Below are positions 35,066-46,203 of a DNA stretch of 64,000 nt, piece by piece. This stretch comes from Bombardia bombarda (lineage: Eukaryota; Ascomycota; Sordariomycetes; Sordariales; Lasiosphaeriaceae), in NCBI GenBank assembly GCA_030512295.1, contig JAULSR010000001.1, positions 806,001 to 870,000 on the forward strand, written 5' to 3'. How positions within the stretch are numbered: the first letter of the stretch is position 1; the number at the start of each line of letters is the position of its first letter. The notes beneath the pieces were generated by a model, which saw nothing but the letters and a program-made list of their open reading frames with translations, did not search any database and was not told the origin of the DNA. A program made the position numbers and the translations under genes.

Positions 35066-36238
35066 ATGTGCAAATCCCCGCTCCACCCCTTCCTCGTGGC
35101 CCTGCCCAAATGCGAGCACCACATGCATCTCGAGGGCTCCCTCTCTCCCGAGCTGCTCTTTGCTCTGGCCAAGAAGAATAACATTTCGCTTCCGTCGCCT
35201 TTCCCCACTGTGTCTCGGTCTGGACCTGGAACAGCAGAAGAACAAGATGAGATCGACCCAGCATTCGCCTCCCCGGCCACCCTCCGCGCCCGCTACGCCG
35301 CCTTCACCTCCCTCGACGACTTCCTCCACTACTACTACATCGGCATGCGCGTGCTGCTGACGGCGGACGACTTCGAGGAGCTGGCATATGCGTACCTTGC
35401 TCGGGCTTCTCTGGAGGGAAACGTGCGGCATGCCGAGGTGTTTTTTGATCCGCAGGCGCATGTCAGCAGGGGAGTTACGGTTGCTGTTATTGTGGAGGGG
35501 TGGGAGAGGGCGGTGGAGAGGGTTGAGGGGGAGTTTGGTGGTGGGAAGGGGAGAAAGATAACGGCGCTGCTGGTGCCGTGTCTGTTGCGGCATCTGGAGG
35601 TGGAGGATTCGAGGGGGTTGTTTGCGGGCTTGTTGGCGGAGGGGTATTTCCATGGTGAAGATGGGGGGGAGGAGGGGCCAAAGCTGGCGGGCGTAGGGCT
35701 GTGCAGCACCGAGATGGACAGGCCGCCGGGGCTGTGGAAGGAGATCTTTGAGATGGCGAGGGAGGCGGGCGTCAGGCGGACGGCGCACGCGGGCGAGGAA
35801 GGCCCGGCGGGGTATGTGAGCGCTGCGCTGGATGAGTTGTGGGTTGAGAGGATTGATCACGGGGTGCGCGCGGCTGAGGATGGGGAGTTGATGGGGAGGT
35901 TGGCAAGGGAGGGGGTCATGTTGACTGTTTGTCCCGTGTCGAATGTGCGGCTGAAGGGGGTGGAGAGGCTCGAGGATGTGCCGATTAGAGAGTTTTTAGA
36001 CAAAGGGGTCAGATTTAGTCTGAATAGCGATGATCCGGCGTATTTTGGGGCGTATTTGCAGGAGGTGTATTGCGCGGTGGAGGAGGCGTTTGGTCTGAGT
36101 GTGGGGGAGTGGGCGATGATTGCGAGGAATGCGGTCGAGGGGAGCTGGTGTGGGGAGGAGAGGAAGAGGGAGATTCTGGGGGAGGTGGAGGAGGTAGTTG
36201 AGGGATGGGAGAGGCAGGAGGAGGAGGTGTTGAACTGA
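35066..36238 (+). CDS. aah1: Adenine deaminase (adenosine/AMP deaminase superfamily)
   Basis: Single exon, 390 residues, ATG in context GCAGCAATG. Motifs of the metallo-dependent amidohydrolase fold: PKCEHHMHLEGSL near the N-terminus (metal ligands H19 and H21), HAEVFFDPQ, TAHAGEEGP (catalytic Glu), ERIDHGVR (metal/substrate His) and SLNSDDPAYFGAYL (metal Asp). The SDDPAYFG form is typical of fungal Aah1-type adenine deaminase and not of adenosine deaminase, which has TDDP. The reaction is adenine to hypoxanthine plus ammonia in purine salvage; cytosolic/nuclear in yeast. Length is somewhat above the about 350 residues of yeast Aah1. From about 35500 onward synonymous positions become markedly G-rich compared with the C-rich first part. 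Convergent with the monooxygenase downstream. Confidence 0.92.
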   Translation: MCKSPLHPFLVALPKCEHHMHLEGSLSPELLFALAKKNNISLPSPFPTVSRSGPGTAEEQDEIDPAFASPATLRARYAAFTSLDDFLHYYYIGMRVLLTADDFEELAYAYLARASLEGNVRHAEVFFDPQAHVSRGVTVAVIVEGWERAVERVEGEFGGGKGRKITALLVPCLLRHLEVEDSRGLFAGLLAEGYFHGEDGGEEGPKLAGVGLCSTEMDRPPGLWKEIFEMAREAGVRRTAHAGEEGPAGYVSAALDELWVERIDHGVRAAEDGELMGRLAREGVMLTVCPVSNVRLKGVERLEDVPIREFLDKGVRFSLNSDDPAYFGAYLQEVYCAVEEAFGLSVGEWAMIARNAVEGSWCGEERKREILGEVEEVVEGWERQEEEVLN

Positions 36239-36895
36239 TCAGATGTTGAGGTCGATCTCAGTCAGTATTTTATTTACTGGGTATACTTAGCTCGAGTTGG
36301 ATATGGTTCTCATCACTTATGGTTGTATACTGAATAAAGGGGTGTTTACATTGAGATGCTGACAACATAGATAGATAGTCTACGGTGGCGAGCAAGGCGA
36401 GTTACTAGTCTAGGTGGTTGCCGCACATAGTTCTGTCAGTGTGTGTTCTATCTAAACTTATCTACTACATAACATCAACCAGATAATCTCTGTCCTATCT
36501 AGTTCCTATCTATCAACCGCCAGTAACAAAGACTTTATGAGAGTGTACAGACTATACAAAGTCCGATGACATACAATAGCTCATTACCTACGCAACTTGG
36601 TGCAACAGTCATTCAATACGACTCATATTCTTAGTAAGTGCTTTAGTTACAATCGAAAATCCCAATTTGGTTGTGTCATGGCTCAATGTGTTGCGTTGCT
36701 TCACCGAAGTACCCAATATAACATGAACCCGCCCGTCGGACCACCTGTCTGCTGTCCGTCTATACCAAACACCGGCTCTCATCCCCGTGTGTATGTCAGT
36801 TTTCTAAGAGCCTCCACTTATCTCTACCTACGTATCAATACCTTGGGCTGCTTCCTCACCGATAGAGAAAAGGGAACATAGTGACTTTTCTCGTA

Positions 36896-36922
36896 CCACC
36901 ACCACCACCACCACCACCACCA
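36896..36922. repeat. (CCA)n microsatellite
   Basis: About nine uninterrupted CCA/ACC units. Confidence 0.9.
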
Positions 36923-37178
36923 ATACAACACCGATTCAGCACACCGCCTGACTAGTTACTAGGTAGGTACTCTCTCTTCCACAACCTAAGCGACTATACG
37001 ACCTTCCCTCAGCCAAAGAGACACAGGACACAGGGAAAGAGGGGGCGAGAGGGGTGGATGGTTGGTCGGTTAGCCTGTGTCGCAAAGAAAAGCAAAAGTC
37101 TCAAGTTACCCGAACCATGGCGACACAGGGCACGCAGCGCAACCAAGCAGCACCGGACAACTAAGCAGACACGTCCTA

Positions 37179-37349
37179 TAGCTGAAACATGTTATAGACA
37201 ACGTCGGAAAGAGCGAGATTAGATGGTAGGGGAGTATAGCTGAGACATGATATAGACAACCAACAGACCAAGGAGCCATCCTTCGTATAGGTAGCTGAGA
37301 GAAAGATCGACAACCTGTTGTAGTGTAGCTGAAACATGCTATAGACAAA
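37179..37349. repeat. Four-copy 24-mer repeat with spacers
   Basis: A 24-base unit beginning TAGCTGAAACATG and ending TATAGACAAC occurs at 37179-37202, 37237-37260 and 37326-37349 with one or two differences, plus a degenerate copy at 37292-37314. Start-to-start spacing is 58, 55 and 34 bases. It lies in the 3' flank of the monooxygenase gene. Confidence 0.75.
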
Positions 37350-37713
37350 CATGATAGACACGCATGCCTGCAAATATACGAGTTCTGATATCAGTAGAAA
37401 GGTTTTTTTTGAACTATTTGCTATGATGCTAGTGAATCATGAAATAAAACAATGCTCTAAAATGTAAATACAACGTACAGCAGAGAGGCTGAGGCTAGCA
37501 GCAAATATCGCTCGCTTCCCTTCCTCGCCCTCCCAAAATATCATCGAAGATGTCATGATGCTATGCTGAAACCGCCCAACCAGACAAAAATGGAAAAGCA
37601 AAACAACCATCCGTACGCCAGCCCCTTTTCTAGAAATCATCTTTCCTCTAGATCATCTCTTCGAAACACCGCCAATTCTACTACGTCACAGCCTCAACTA
37701 ACATAAACACTTT

Positions 37714-39784
37714 CTAAAGCTGCGACTGCGTCTCCCCAAGCTTCTTGGTGCAGAAAGCACCAAAGTACTGGTTGAGCGCATCGACTGTGGCACTGCCCTC
37801 CGAGAGCGCCACGACAACACCGACGTAGCCATCAGGACGCACAACGACAACAGCACCGCGCTCCTCATCCAGACCCATCTTGACGTGGGCAGTGCCCTTG
37901 GCATCCGGGAAGCGACGATCCCATCTGTCATCAGCGTACACATTGTCGTTATAACGGGCCAGCAGCGCGGGAAGATCCATCGAGATCTCAATGTTGGACC
38001 GCTTCTCGGCAAACACGGTGCAGACCGAGAAGAACATGCTGTGGGGGTTGTGGCGTTCGTGGTGGCTAACAGTGTCAACATCGGGACGGGTATAAGCAGA
38101 GTAGAAAGATCCCTTGCGAGACATGTTGGACGCGAGGTCGCGGAGGGCCTGAGCCGTCACGGCGGGCTTGCCGGCAAAGATAAACAGGCGGAAGGAGCCG
38201 TTGAGCGGGATCTCCTGCTCGAGGTGGACAACGTTGGCGTCGACAACGCGGGTCACGTCGGCGTTCATGAAGAGACGGCCGGGGACGAGCTTTGTGCTGG
38301 CGGGGTGCACAACGTGCGACTGGGCTGGGTGAGCGGGCGACCAGTTGAGCGCGTTGGCCTTGTAGAATACTCCGTATCCGCTCGTGAACTCGCATGCCTC
38401 CTTGAAGGTCTTGATGAACTCGTTTTCCTGTGTGGGGGCGGCACCCTCGGCGTTGGCGTTTGACGCGGCCTCGACGGTGCTGATTGGGGGAGGCTTCTGC
38501 GAAAAGAGCTTGGCGTACTTGTTGTCGAACGACAGCAGAGTCTCGGCGACATCCTTGCGCTCCGGCTCATATGTCTCCAGGATGCTCTTGTTGGCAAAGC
38601 CAGCCTCCACGGCGTGGATCTTCCATGCAAGGTTCTGGGCATCGAGGAACGCCGTGTTCATGCCCTGACCAGCTTTGGGGCTGTGGGTGTGGCAAGCGTC
38701 GCCGCCGAGGAATACGCGGTGGTCCAGGGTGTACTTCTCCGAGATACCTTGTCCGATAGGGTAGACCGAGAACCACTCAAGTCTCTCCCATTCGATCGAG
38801 TAAGGCTGCAGGATGCGCTTGGCCGATGCCTGCACCTCTTCCGCGGTCGCCGTCTTCCGGGGGTGGAAGTCTGCGTCTGTGGAGGAAGCGATCTGGATGT
38901 AGAGGCGGACCATGTTGTTCTCACGGGGAATGACCATGATGGAGCCATGCTCGGAGTGAATGGTGCATTTCATCTGTATAGTACTGTCAGCAATCAGATA
39001 AGTCGATCCAGAACAAATGTTTACGAACCTTGATATCGGGAAAGTCGGTCTTTACAACACCGTCCATCACTCCCCACACGTAGGAGATAGGATCCTTGTG
39101 TGTAACCTTGATCTTGAGCTGATCACGAACGAACGACTTTCCTCCCTCGCCACCGAAGAGGTACTTAGCCTTGATGGTCTCCTTGGCTGTGCCATCAACG
39201 TGCTCCAACTCGACGGTAACGGGGTACTCGGGGTCCTTCTCGTTGGAGGTGAACCCGGTGATGGTCCAGGGGCGCTGAACCTCGACGCCATTCTTCTTGA
39301 GGTCGGCCAGGAAAACGCGCTCAATCATGCCCTGGTGAAGCAGCGTGGTGAAGGCATACCTGGCATCGATAAAGCTGGGGCAGCTTGCCCATGTTCCGGT
39401 GCGGACGATGCCCTTGCCGTCGCCGGTCTTTGGGGGATCCCAGAAAGCAACCTCGTAGACGCGAGCGGGCTTGTGGGCCATGACGTCCGACTTGAGCCCC
39501 ATATTTCGGAGCAGGTCGAGAGACCGGGGCTGGATGCCATCGGCACGGCCCGTGGCTGTTGGCTCTGCTCTGTTGTCGATGTGCTTGATCTTGTAGCCCC
39601 ATCTTGCCAAGCAGGTGGACAGCATAAGTCCAACCGGACCGGCGCCAACGATCACTACCGCATCCGTGTTAGCCGACTAACTATTCTAACTCTGCATGGT
39701 CGAGCGTACTGTGGTGTAGTAGTGTCTTTACTTACCGATGTCATAGTGGGTGGACCCCGACTTGTGGCTTGGTTGTGTCTCCAT
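37714..39784 (-). CDS. Phenol 2-monooxygenase-type FAD hydroxylase
   Basis: Three exons: 39784-39736, 39654-39029, 38973-37714; 644 residues, close to known fungal phenol hydroxylase length (about 660). Donors GTAAGT and GTTCGT; acceptors GGTAG and ATACAG. Exon 1 ends in DI and exon 2 resumes VIVGAGPVGLML, rebuilding the FAD dinucleotide-binding GxGxxG at residues 20-25. The second FAD motif, FLGGDACHTHSPKAGQGMN, starts near residue 314 (GDACH 316-320). A C-terminal thioredoxin-like domain typical of phenol hydroxylases covers about the last 200 residues (RLFIFAGKPAV..., MDERGAVVVVRPDGYVG region). It should hydroxylate phenol or a related aromatic with NADPH and O2. Substrate range cannot be read from the sequence; no catechol-pathway genes adjoin it. 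Confidence 0.9.
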
Positions 39785-42319
39785 GGCTTGATATGTGAAA
39801 AGTAAAATCTAACTCTGGGCTCGGGTTTATTGAAACGAACAGACTAAAATGCGGGAGAGAAGTGAGATGCAAGAACAACAATGGGTATCTTTAAGTGAAT
39901 AGAAAGTGTAGATGAACAAGAAACAGCAAGACCTCGACACGCGGAGGGTGGGAATGTTATATGAATCACAGGAGACAACTACCAGTTACCAGGTCTTGGG
40001 ATCCGGCCTGCGTCCCGAAGAATGGGCCCAGAACAACCGACAATGGCACAAGGCAAGGAGATCAGGTCAAGGGGCAACTCTGATGCGACTGCATGAGAGA
40101 AGCTAGGATCACGGTAAACACTTCGGGAACGCGCGCGGCGTGTGGAGGAGAAACTGGACCAAGAAATAGCGCGGGAGCCGGCACGATGGGCGGGTGACGT
40201 CGAGGCCGTGGGGATTGGGGAAGAGAAGAGGATCTCTTCGAAATCAGCCTACGGCCGCGTAGAGGACGAATCATGAATGCGCGAACCTCATGAGTACGCA
40301 ATGCGCATACCAAGTGGTGAGACGAAATAACACCACCTCCAGCGCCCATTCGTGCAGTAACCTCGCACAGAATGGCTGCTGTCAAGCCTCTGTCGCGCTG
40401 ACCGATCATCGCTTGTGGCCCTGTGGCGCCTGCTGCCCGCTTGTCACGGTGGTGAGGTGAGGGGGAAGAGTCGGGACTGAGATTCGGTAGTCAATGGTGG
40501 GGCCGTGGCGGGGGAGACGGCTGATAACAACGGGAACGACAAAGGGGGCACAGTTGCCCACACTTATTGGTATTTGGCTTCCGCTTCCATTCCCAGCGCA
40601 CCAGGTGGGTTTCTTCTTAGCACCCATCCCCCCACCGCCCCTCCTGACAAACACAAAAACCCAGAGACTCCAGGCGCACACTGCACACAAACCAAGCGCC
40701 GGCCCTCCAAGCACGGATTCCTTCGTCGGTCGCTGATGAGAATCCGCTTTCTTCCTTCTCATTGGACCCCGGCGCCAGCTGGGTATCCCACGCTTGCGCC
40801 GCCTTATCGTAGCCGTGTTTCGCAGCCGTCGTCGTCCCATGACAGACCACGCAGCCCGACATTCCAAACCGCAGCCAGCTCCCCAGTGGCCATTGTGCCC
40901 ACCGCCGTCCGTGTCCGCAGTTGGCATGAGTCGCACCGGCAGAGAGGCTGGCAATAGCTAGCCTTGCTGCGTCAAGCCAGCAAAATTAGAGGACAAACAT
41001 CATGCGATCGCAAGTGCCCGGTAGGTTTCCGCCAACTTCAACAACTTCTGCGTCGAGGGAATCTGCGAGCCAGAAACGAGGTTCCCGGCTCCGCTCCGTT
41101 ACGGTTTCAGCCCTAGCAATATCCGCGCTCAGCTCTGTCTAGTCTGGCAGTGGATTTTCGACCTTGCGCTCTCCGATATATCGGCCGGCCCGACAAGTCT
41201 CGGCGTCCTACTGCATTTGATGGAACATGTGGACATCCGATCGCTTGCCGAATGGATGCGTGCTGGCGTGCAGGGCCGGTGCGCATATGGTATTATTGAA
41301 TGGCAGCGGTCCCGTTCTGTGTTGGAATTCTTACGTCGATTGGTTTGATGGGGAATTCGATGGACCCTTGATATCTGTTGACCGTTTCTTCACGCCGACG
41401 CCACAATTGTGTGGCTGAGTATAGCCATCATGACAGTTCTCATATCTGGGATGTGAGGCTAGATGATTCTACTATATTCTTATATATGAGCATGTTTTCT
41501 CGAGACTGTGGATGGAGACGTTGTTTCATCGATGGAATTTGGCATTGGAGTAATCTCAAAAGGGAAAGTTCACCGACAAGATTGCAGAGAGCACCCTCCA
41601 GCAAGGACCATGTTCTTGTCACTCGTGTGTTCTGGTAGGATCTCGTCCAGTGACGATATGCCCCTTTGCGCAGATTGGTCTCCGTTGCCTGCCTTGTGAT
41701 TATAATTTCTTGGGATACGGGCACCTCTGTTCGCGAAGGGGAGGGGCCAGCAGCCTTCGTGGCGGTGGAAGCTGTGTGGGAACTTGAAGTGAGGTCATTC
41801 TGCTGTTGGGTCTGGCGACGGCGTTGGAATCAGGATCATGGTCGGTAATGGCGCTGAGACCAATGGTGTTTAAGCTGGATAAATTATCTACGCTTGCAGT
41901 GCCGCAAGTGTAGTGCAGAAAGAGAGGTCCTCAAAGACGGGAATGCTCAGAAAAATGAGCTGACATGGCTGGAAATTGCAAGATTAAACTTTGTGGGCGA
42001 CACGAATGAGGTGGTGTCGACTCGGAGCACGCCGACACCAATGGTTCGTTCGGTCGCTCCTTCTCGTTCTGGCCGACAATCACAAAGTGGGTGATGGACC
42101 ACAAAACTTTGGCACGTCATGGAAGTCGAGAACGACTCTCCCATGCTCTTTCAAGCTTTTCACAATCGTTACGGCCTCCTGCCAGCCTCAGGAGATAGAC
42201 AAGTCTGTCCATTGTAGAATTCTTGTTTTATTGTTTCTGTTTAGATCGAGTTTGAACTATTGTGTCTTTTTCTCTATGGTGTATTTGAGTGCACAAGCGT
42301 GCAGAGATTTTCTATTGGA
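39785..42319. other. Intergenic 2.5 kb between divergent genes
   Basis: Divergent upstream region of the monooxygenase (minus) and the Arg/Ser-repeat gene (plus). Overlapping frames on both strands at 40062-40957 look like chance in GC-rich DNA. No gene assigned. Confidence 0.45.
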
Positions 42320-45300
42320 ATGCCCTCGGTTTTGGAAGACTTGTGGGCGCAAATGAGGAGGAAACGTCGTCCCAAATTCTCCCTTGACCTCCAAGTCATT
42401 CGTGATGTGGGAGAGCTATCGGACGACGATGAAGCGGGGGAAATCAGAACGCTATCGACACTTTCGAGCAAATGCAATTCGCAATGCCATCCCGATGAAT
42501 CCCAGAAGCAATTGAACGGATCTGGGTCCAGACTGAGGCACAAGTCGGCTCAAATCTTTACTGTATCTCCAGACGACATTGTGTCTAGGGATGAGCCTAT
42601 GGTTCGGTCTTGGGCAGGTGAGGGGGGGCTGGATGGGGGCCTGAATGGGGGTCTGGATGGCACCCACGATTTTGATCTCTTCATGGACCAACTTCCCTCT
42701 CGCAAACTACGGAAGTTTCCACCCTTTGAGAATCTGAAATGGTGGGATTGTGAATGCGCTTCACACGGTTCGAGCCCAACTGCCCCACGTCCACTTCCAT
42801 CATCATTCAACAGATCGCACAGCATGGAGGATGTCGACGATCACGACTACGAAGTATACCATGCCGAACGGGTGGTCATAAGGGCGTCTAAGCCACTCCT
42901 GATCTCTGTAAGGGACTCATCTCGGGCTGGAACCCCATCGCAGGAGTCGACTACCAAGACTGTTCTGTCGGACTCTCCAGGTTGCAAAAGCCAAGGCGTG
43001 TCCTTTCCCCAAACCCACGGCGCTTTTAGGCCAAAACACGCTACGATCTGCTGCGAGAATGTCACACCCAGCGCAGTAGGCCAGCTTGAGGATGCTACTG
43101 GTTGCTATGGTATTTCTGACAGGCGGTCGATCTCGTCCTTACCTGTTGCGCTGGAACACCCCGCTTCAGCGAGTGAGGTTATGGAGCCCCGCTACGGCCA
43201 GCTTGTTGACGAGGCCAGTATCAGTGGTCGTCCGAATCATGCAGGAGATAAGACCAGAGCACCACTTGAAATTCTGGGCCCATTTCGCCTTCGTGAGTAC
43301 TCAAGCAGCACTCAAAACTTTATGCAGAGCTGTAGGTAGACCCCTCCCCTTCTCCATACCCCTTGATGCGAGAGACCCTGGGAGAAGGAGCACGTATCTT
43401 GCCTGAGGATATCCGCTGGACTTTCTTCAGATGAACTAACTAAATCATGGAAGGCTCAGGCTCGGACAACCCGAAAAACGACACTGCCAAAGGGAAGACG
43501 ATGGTGGGTCCTGGTGAACCGGGCCAAGGTGAGTAAACATTGCGCCCGTTTGCCCCCAACAATGGCACCTCGACACAATAGTAAGGAATACACGCTAATC
43601 ACTCGATTATTCCTATTGTTCCTATTGTTCAGGTCGGCAGCGTATCTCCAAAGCACGCACCGAGGAATGGGTTTCCCAAATTTCTCCCAAATTTCTCCAG
43701 GATTCTGATCATGCTTTTCTGTCTCCCGTATGTTCTCTCCCTAAGCATTACATCTTATTTGCGCGTACTTCCTTTGACACGACGCATCTACTCAAGGCAC
43801 GTCAAAGCGTAACCACCAAACCTTGCCAACAAGGAGTAACTGCGCCCACCGACCCTAGCTTCGCCGTCGCCGACAACGTCGCGATGAATCGAGCAACCAA
43901 CGCCCAGCATCGCGGCTTTGACCACGGTCAACAACACCGAGCTCCCCACCATGACACTAATGAGCCCAAAGATATTCGAGGAAATTTTATTCCTGTCTCC
44001 AATTCTCTCAAGAAGCTCTCGCATTCGCCAAAATATGAGCAAGCTCCTCAAGTGATCAATGTTCAGCTAAGCTTAACCCAGTCCGAGCTTCGGGATTTAA
44101 TGGCGGCAAGAATGCATAGAATGCCTACCGCGTAAGAAGCTATTTCTTCCTTGATGGAGTTTAATGTACTAACATTCATAGCTCACACCGAGAGGATGCT
44201 TCTGATCGCGACTCCCGCGAGCGACGCATCGCCCACGATACCGACCACGGAAGCCGTAGCAGCAGAGAAAACAGGGTCGCGGGACGAGATTCACGATCCC
44301 GCTCCCCAGAGAAGCTTCGATCCCGTTCGCCAGGGAAGATCCGATCTGGATCACCAGAGAGACTTCCGCAGACCACATACACTCCCCCTACCAGAGAGCG
44401 GGCCCGCTCACCAGAGAAAATCCGTTCTCGATCGCCAGAGAGGAGACTACGAGAGACTACCTGCACTGCCCATATCAGAGAGCGGACAAGCTCACCGAAG
44501 AAAGTCCGATCTCGATCGCCAGAGGGGAGACACCCCGAAAATAACTACACTGCCCATACCAGAGAGCGGAACAGCTCACCGGAGAAGGTCCGTTCTCAAT
44601 CGCCAGAGAGACTCCCACAGACCACCTACATTACCCACACCAGAGATCGTGCCAGATCTCCCGCCAAGGTCTCGAGCCATAGTAAACGCCCCGAGGATCC
44701 TCGTGTCGCCTACGGATTTGAGGCCGCTGTCTCCCCCCAATCTCCGACAAGACAGAAGGAGTTCCGCTTCGCCAAGAGCTCCACAGCCACTTCGTTGTCA
44801 CCATCTCGGAAAGGCAAGGGCACTCCTCCCCGGATCGACACAGACCTTGCTCGTTTTCACTACAAACAAGCTGCTTCCCAGCGTGGACGTGTCCAGCTTC
44901 CAGTTGCTGTCCATAACCCACCTGAGGTGCCTCTCGTCCCAGCTCAATATCTTTCAGCAGATGACTCCAGTTCGGACTATTCTCAAGATCTCTTGACAGG
45001 ACGCTTCCTCCCTCCCGACTTCACCCCGAGTCCAGTCCGCCCACCCAGCCCACTTAATATCCAAAAGGAGGACTCAAATAACAACCATGCCAGTGTTCTT
45101 CGGGGCTATATTGACTGGATAAACAAGCCATATCATTCAGAGGAAGAAACCGAAGATCGCCGCCTTTCCTTTACCAAGAACAATCGTGAGTCTTATCAGG
45201 CGGAAGCCAGGAGCGGCTCATCAAACGGCGTAGACCAGATATTCACTCCACTTCCTTTCGCTTTCCCCGATGTCCATCCAGGCCAGAGAGTAGCCTCCAA

Positions 45301-46203
45301 GACTCTGATCGGAGAGAAGGGATGGCTTGAAAAAACAGCCAGCACGACCAAGAACAAGCCGAAACCGACTGAGAAAAAGGTATCGCCAACTCGCAAAACG
45401 GGATTCCTTGACAAAGTTGTCAAGAAGGCGAAGGAGATGATGGTATGTAGAAGCTTAAAGGTCTCTCACCGATGGATACTAACCATTTATAGGTCGACAA
45501 GAACAATGACCAAAAGGCGCATCGCAACTCTAGGGAGGCGGAGAAAGCAGACAAGAATCAGCCCAACGGTCGGGATCTCCAGACCTCCTTGAACACGCGT
45601 GAGCAGAGTCTTCTCTACTGCGAGATGGAGTACGCGTTGGCCATTGCAATGAACGACTACATCCAATCTCAGCAGAATGCTGGTCGGCATGATCTCGATA
45701 AGCTCAAGCGGATCTCCGATAGCTGGCAACAAAAAGGCCGACCTAGGGTCATGGGCTGGCGATATGATATCGAGACGCAGCTTGATTTGATCAGGCTCCA
45801 TGTGAACGAGTTCAAGTTCTACGGACACGCCGCGACCCCATCCACGATACTTGCCATCATCGATTTCATGAGAGTCAACGCCCGAGCTCTAAGAATCCGC
45901 ACCTATTGTCAGCCCGACACTGTAATTGCCAAGCAGCTCAATGACTCACGGGATCTCTTCAACCTGTTGGGTTGTCCAGAACCACAGCAGATCCAGCTTG
46001 CCGAGATCACCGAGTTCTTCAAGGCTTGTGTGAAGAGAGAGAGACATATGGCAGAGAAGGAGGCGACAAATCCTAACCCCGTACGCCGCGACAAGACTGC
46101 ATCCGGAGAGAAGTGGCAGGCTAACAACCAGACTGATCGCACTAACACTCATGGTGGAATGAAGATGGATCCGACTGACTACGATGACGACCAGCTTGAA
46201 TAG
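42320..46203 (+). CDS. Large lineage-specific protein with Arg/Ser-Pro repeats, unknown function
   Basis: Six-exon model: 42320-43292, 43454-43528, 43633-43727, 43797-44131, 44182-45442, 45493-46203; 1149 residues, all phases consistent. Donors GTGAGT, GTGAGT, GTATGT, GTAAGA, GTATGT; first intron branch ACTAACT. N-terminal part is acidic/serine-rich (VGELSDDDEAGE) with LDGGLNGGLDG repeats. Exon 5 carries SR-type motifs (SRSRSPEK, RSRSPE) and four tandem 27-28 residue units at 44351-44682 built on SPER...TTYT...TRERARSPEK. The C-terminal 230 residues look folded and helical (LDLIRLHVNEFKFYGHAATP..., NDSRDLFNLLGCPEPQQ). No known domain recognised. Alternative: two genes, 42320-43342 ending MQSCR and 43447-46203 starting MEGSGSDN, only about 105 bases apart; I favour one gene because the linking intron has excellent signals. 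SR repeats hint at RNA-processing or nuclear phospho-regulation, but that is inference. Confidence 0.6.
44351..44682 (+). repeat. Coding minisatellite, four units of 81-84 bases
   Basis: Four tandem, diverged copies inside exon 5 of the large Arg/Ser-repeat gene. Each unit encodes SPE-x-R/L...TxxTRER-x-x-SP-x-K-(I/V)-RSR. Units differ by one codon in length and keep the reading frame. Confidence 0.75.

Larger units (their letters stand above)
36239..37713. other. Convergent 3' intergenic region with repeats
   Basis: No gene seen. Contains a (CCA)n tract and a dispersed 24-mer repeat (listed separately). Confidence 0.5.

Noticed and set aside
34910..35860. 316-codon minus-strand frame opposite adenine deaminase
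   Set aside because: Antisense shadow of a strongly supported gene; Pro/Arg/His/Gln-rich text without domains and no splice support.
37179..37349. Repeat-spacer array read as CRISPR
   Set aside because: Copies are diverged, spacing is irregular and the context is fungal; not a CRISPR.
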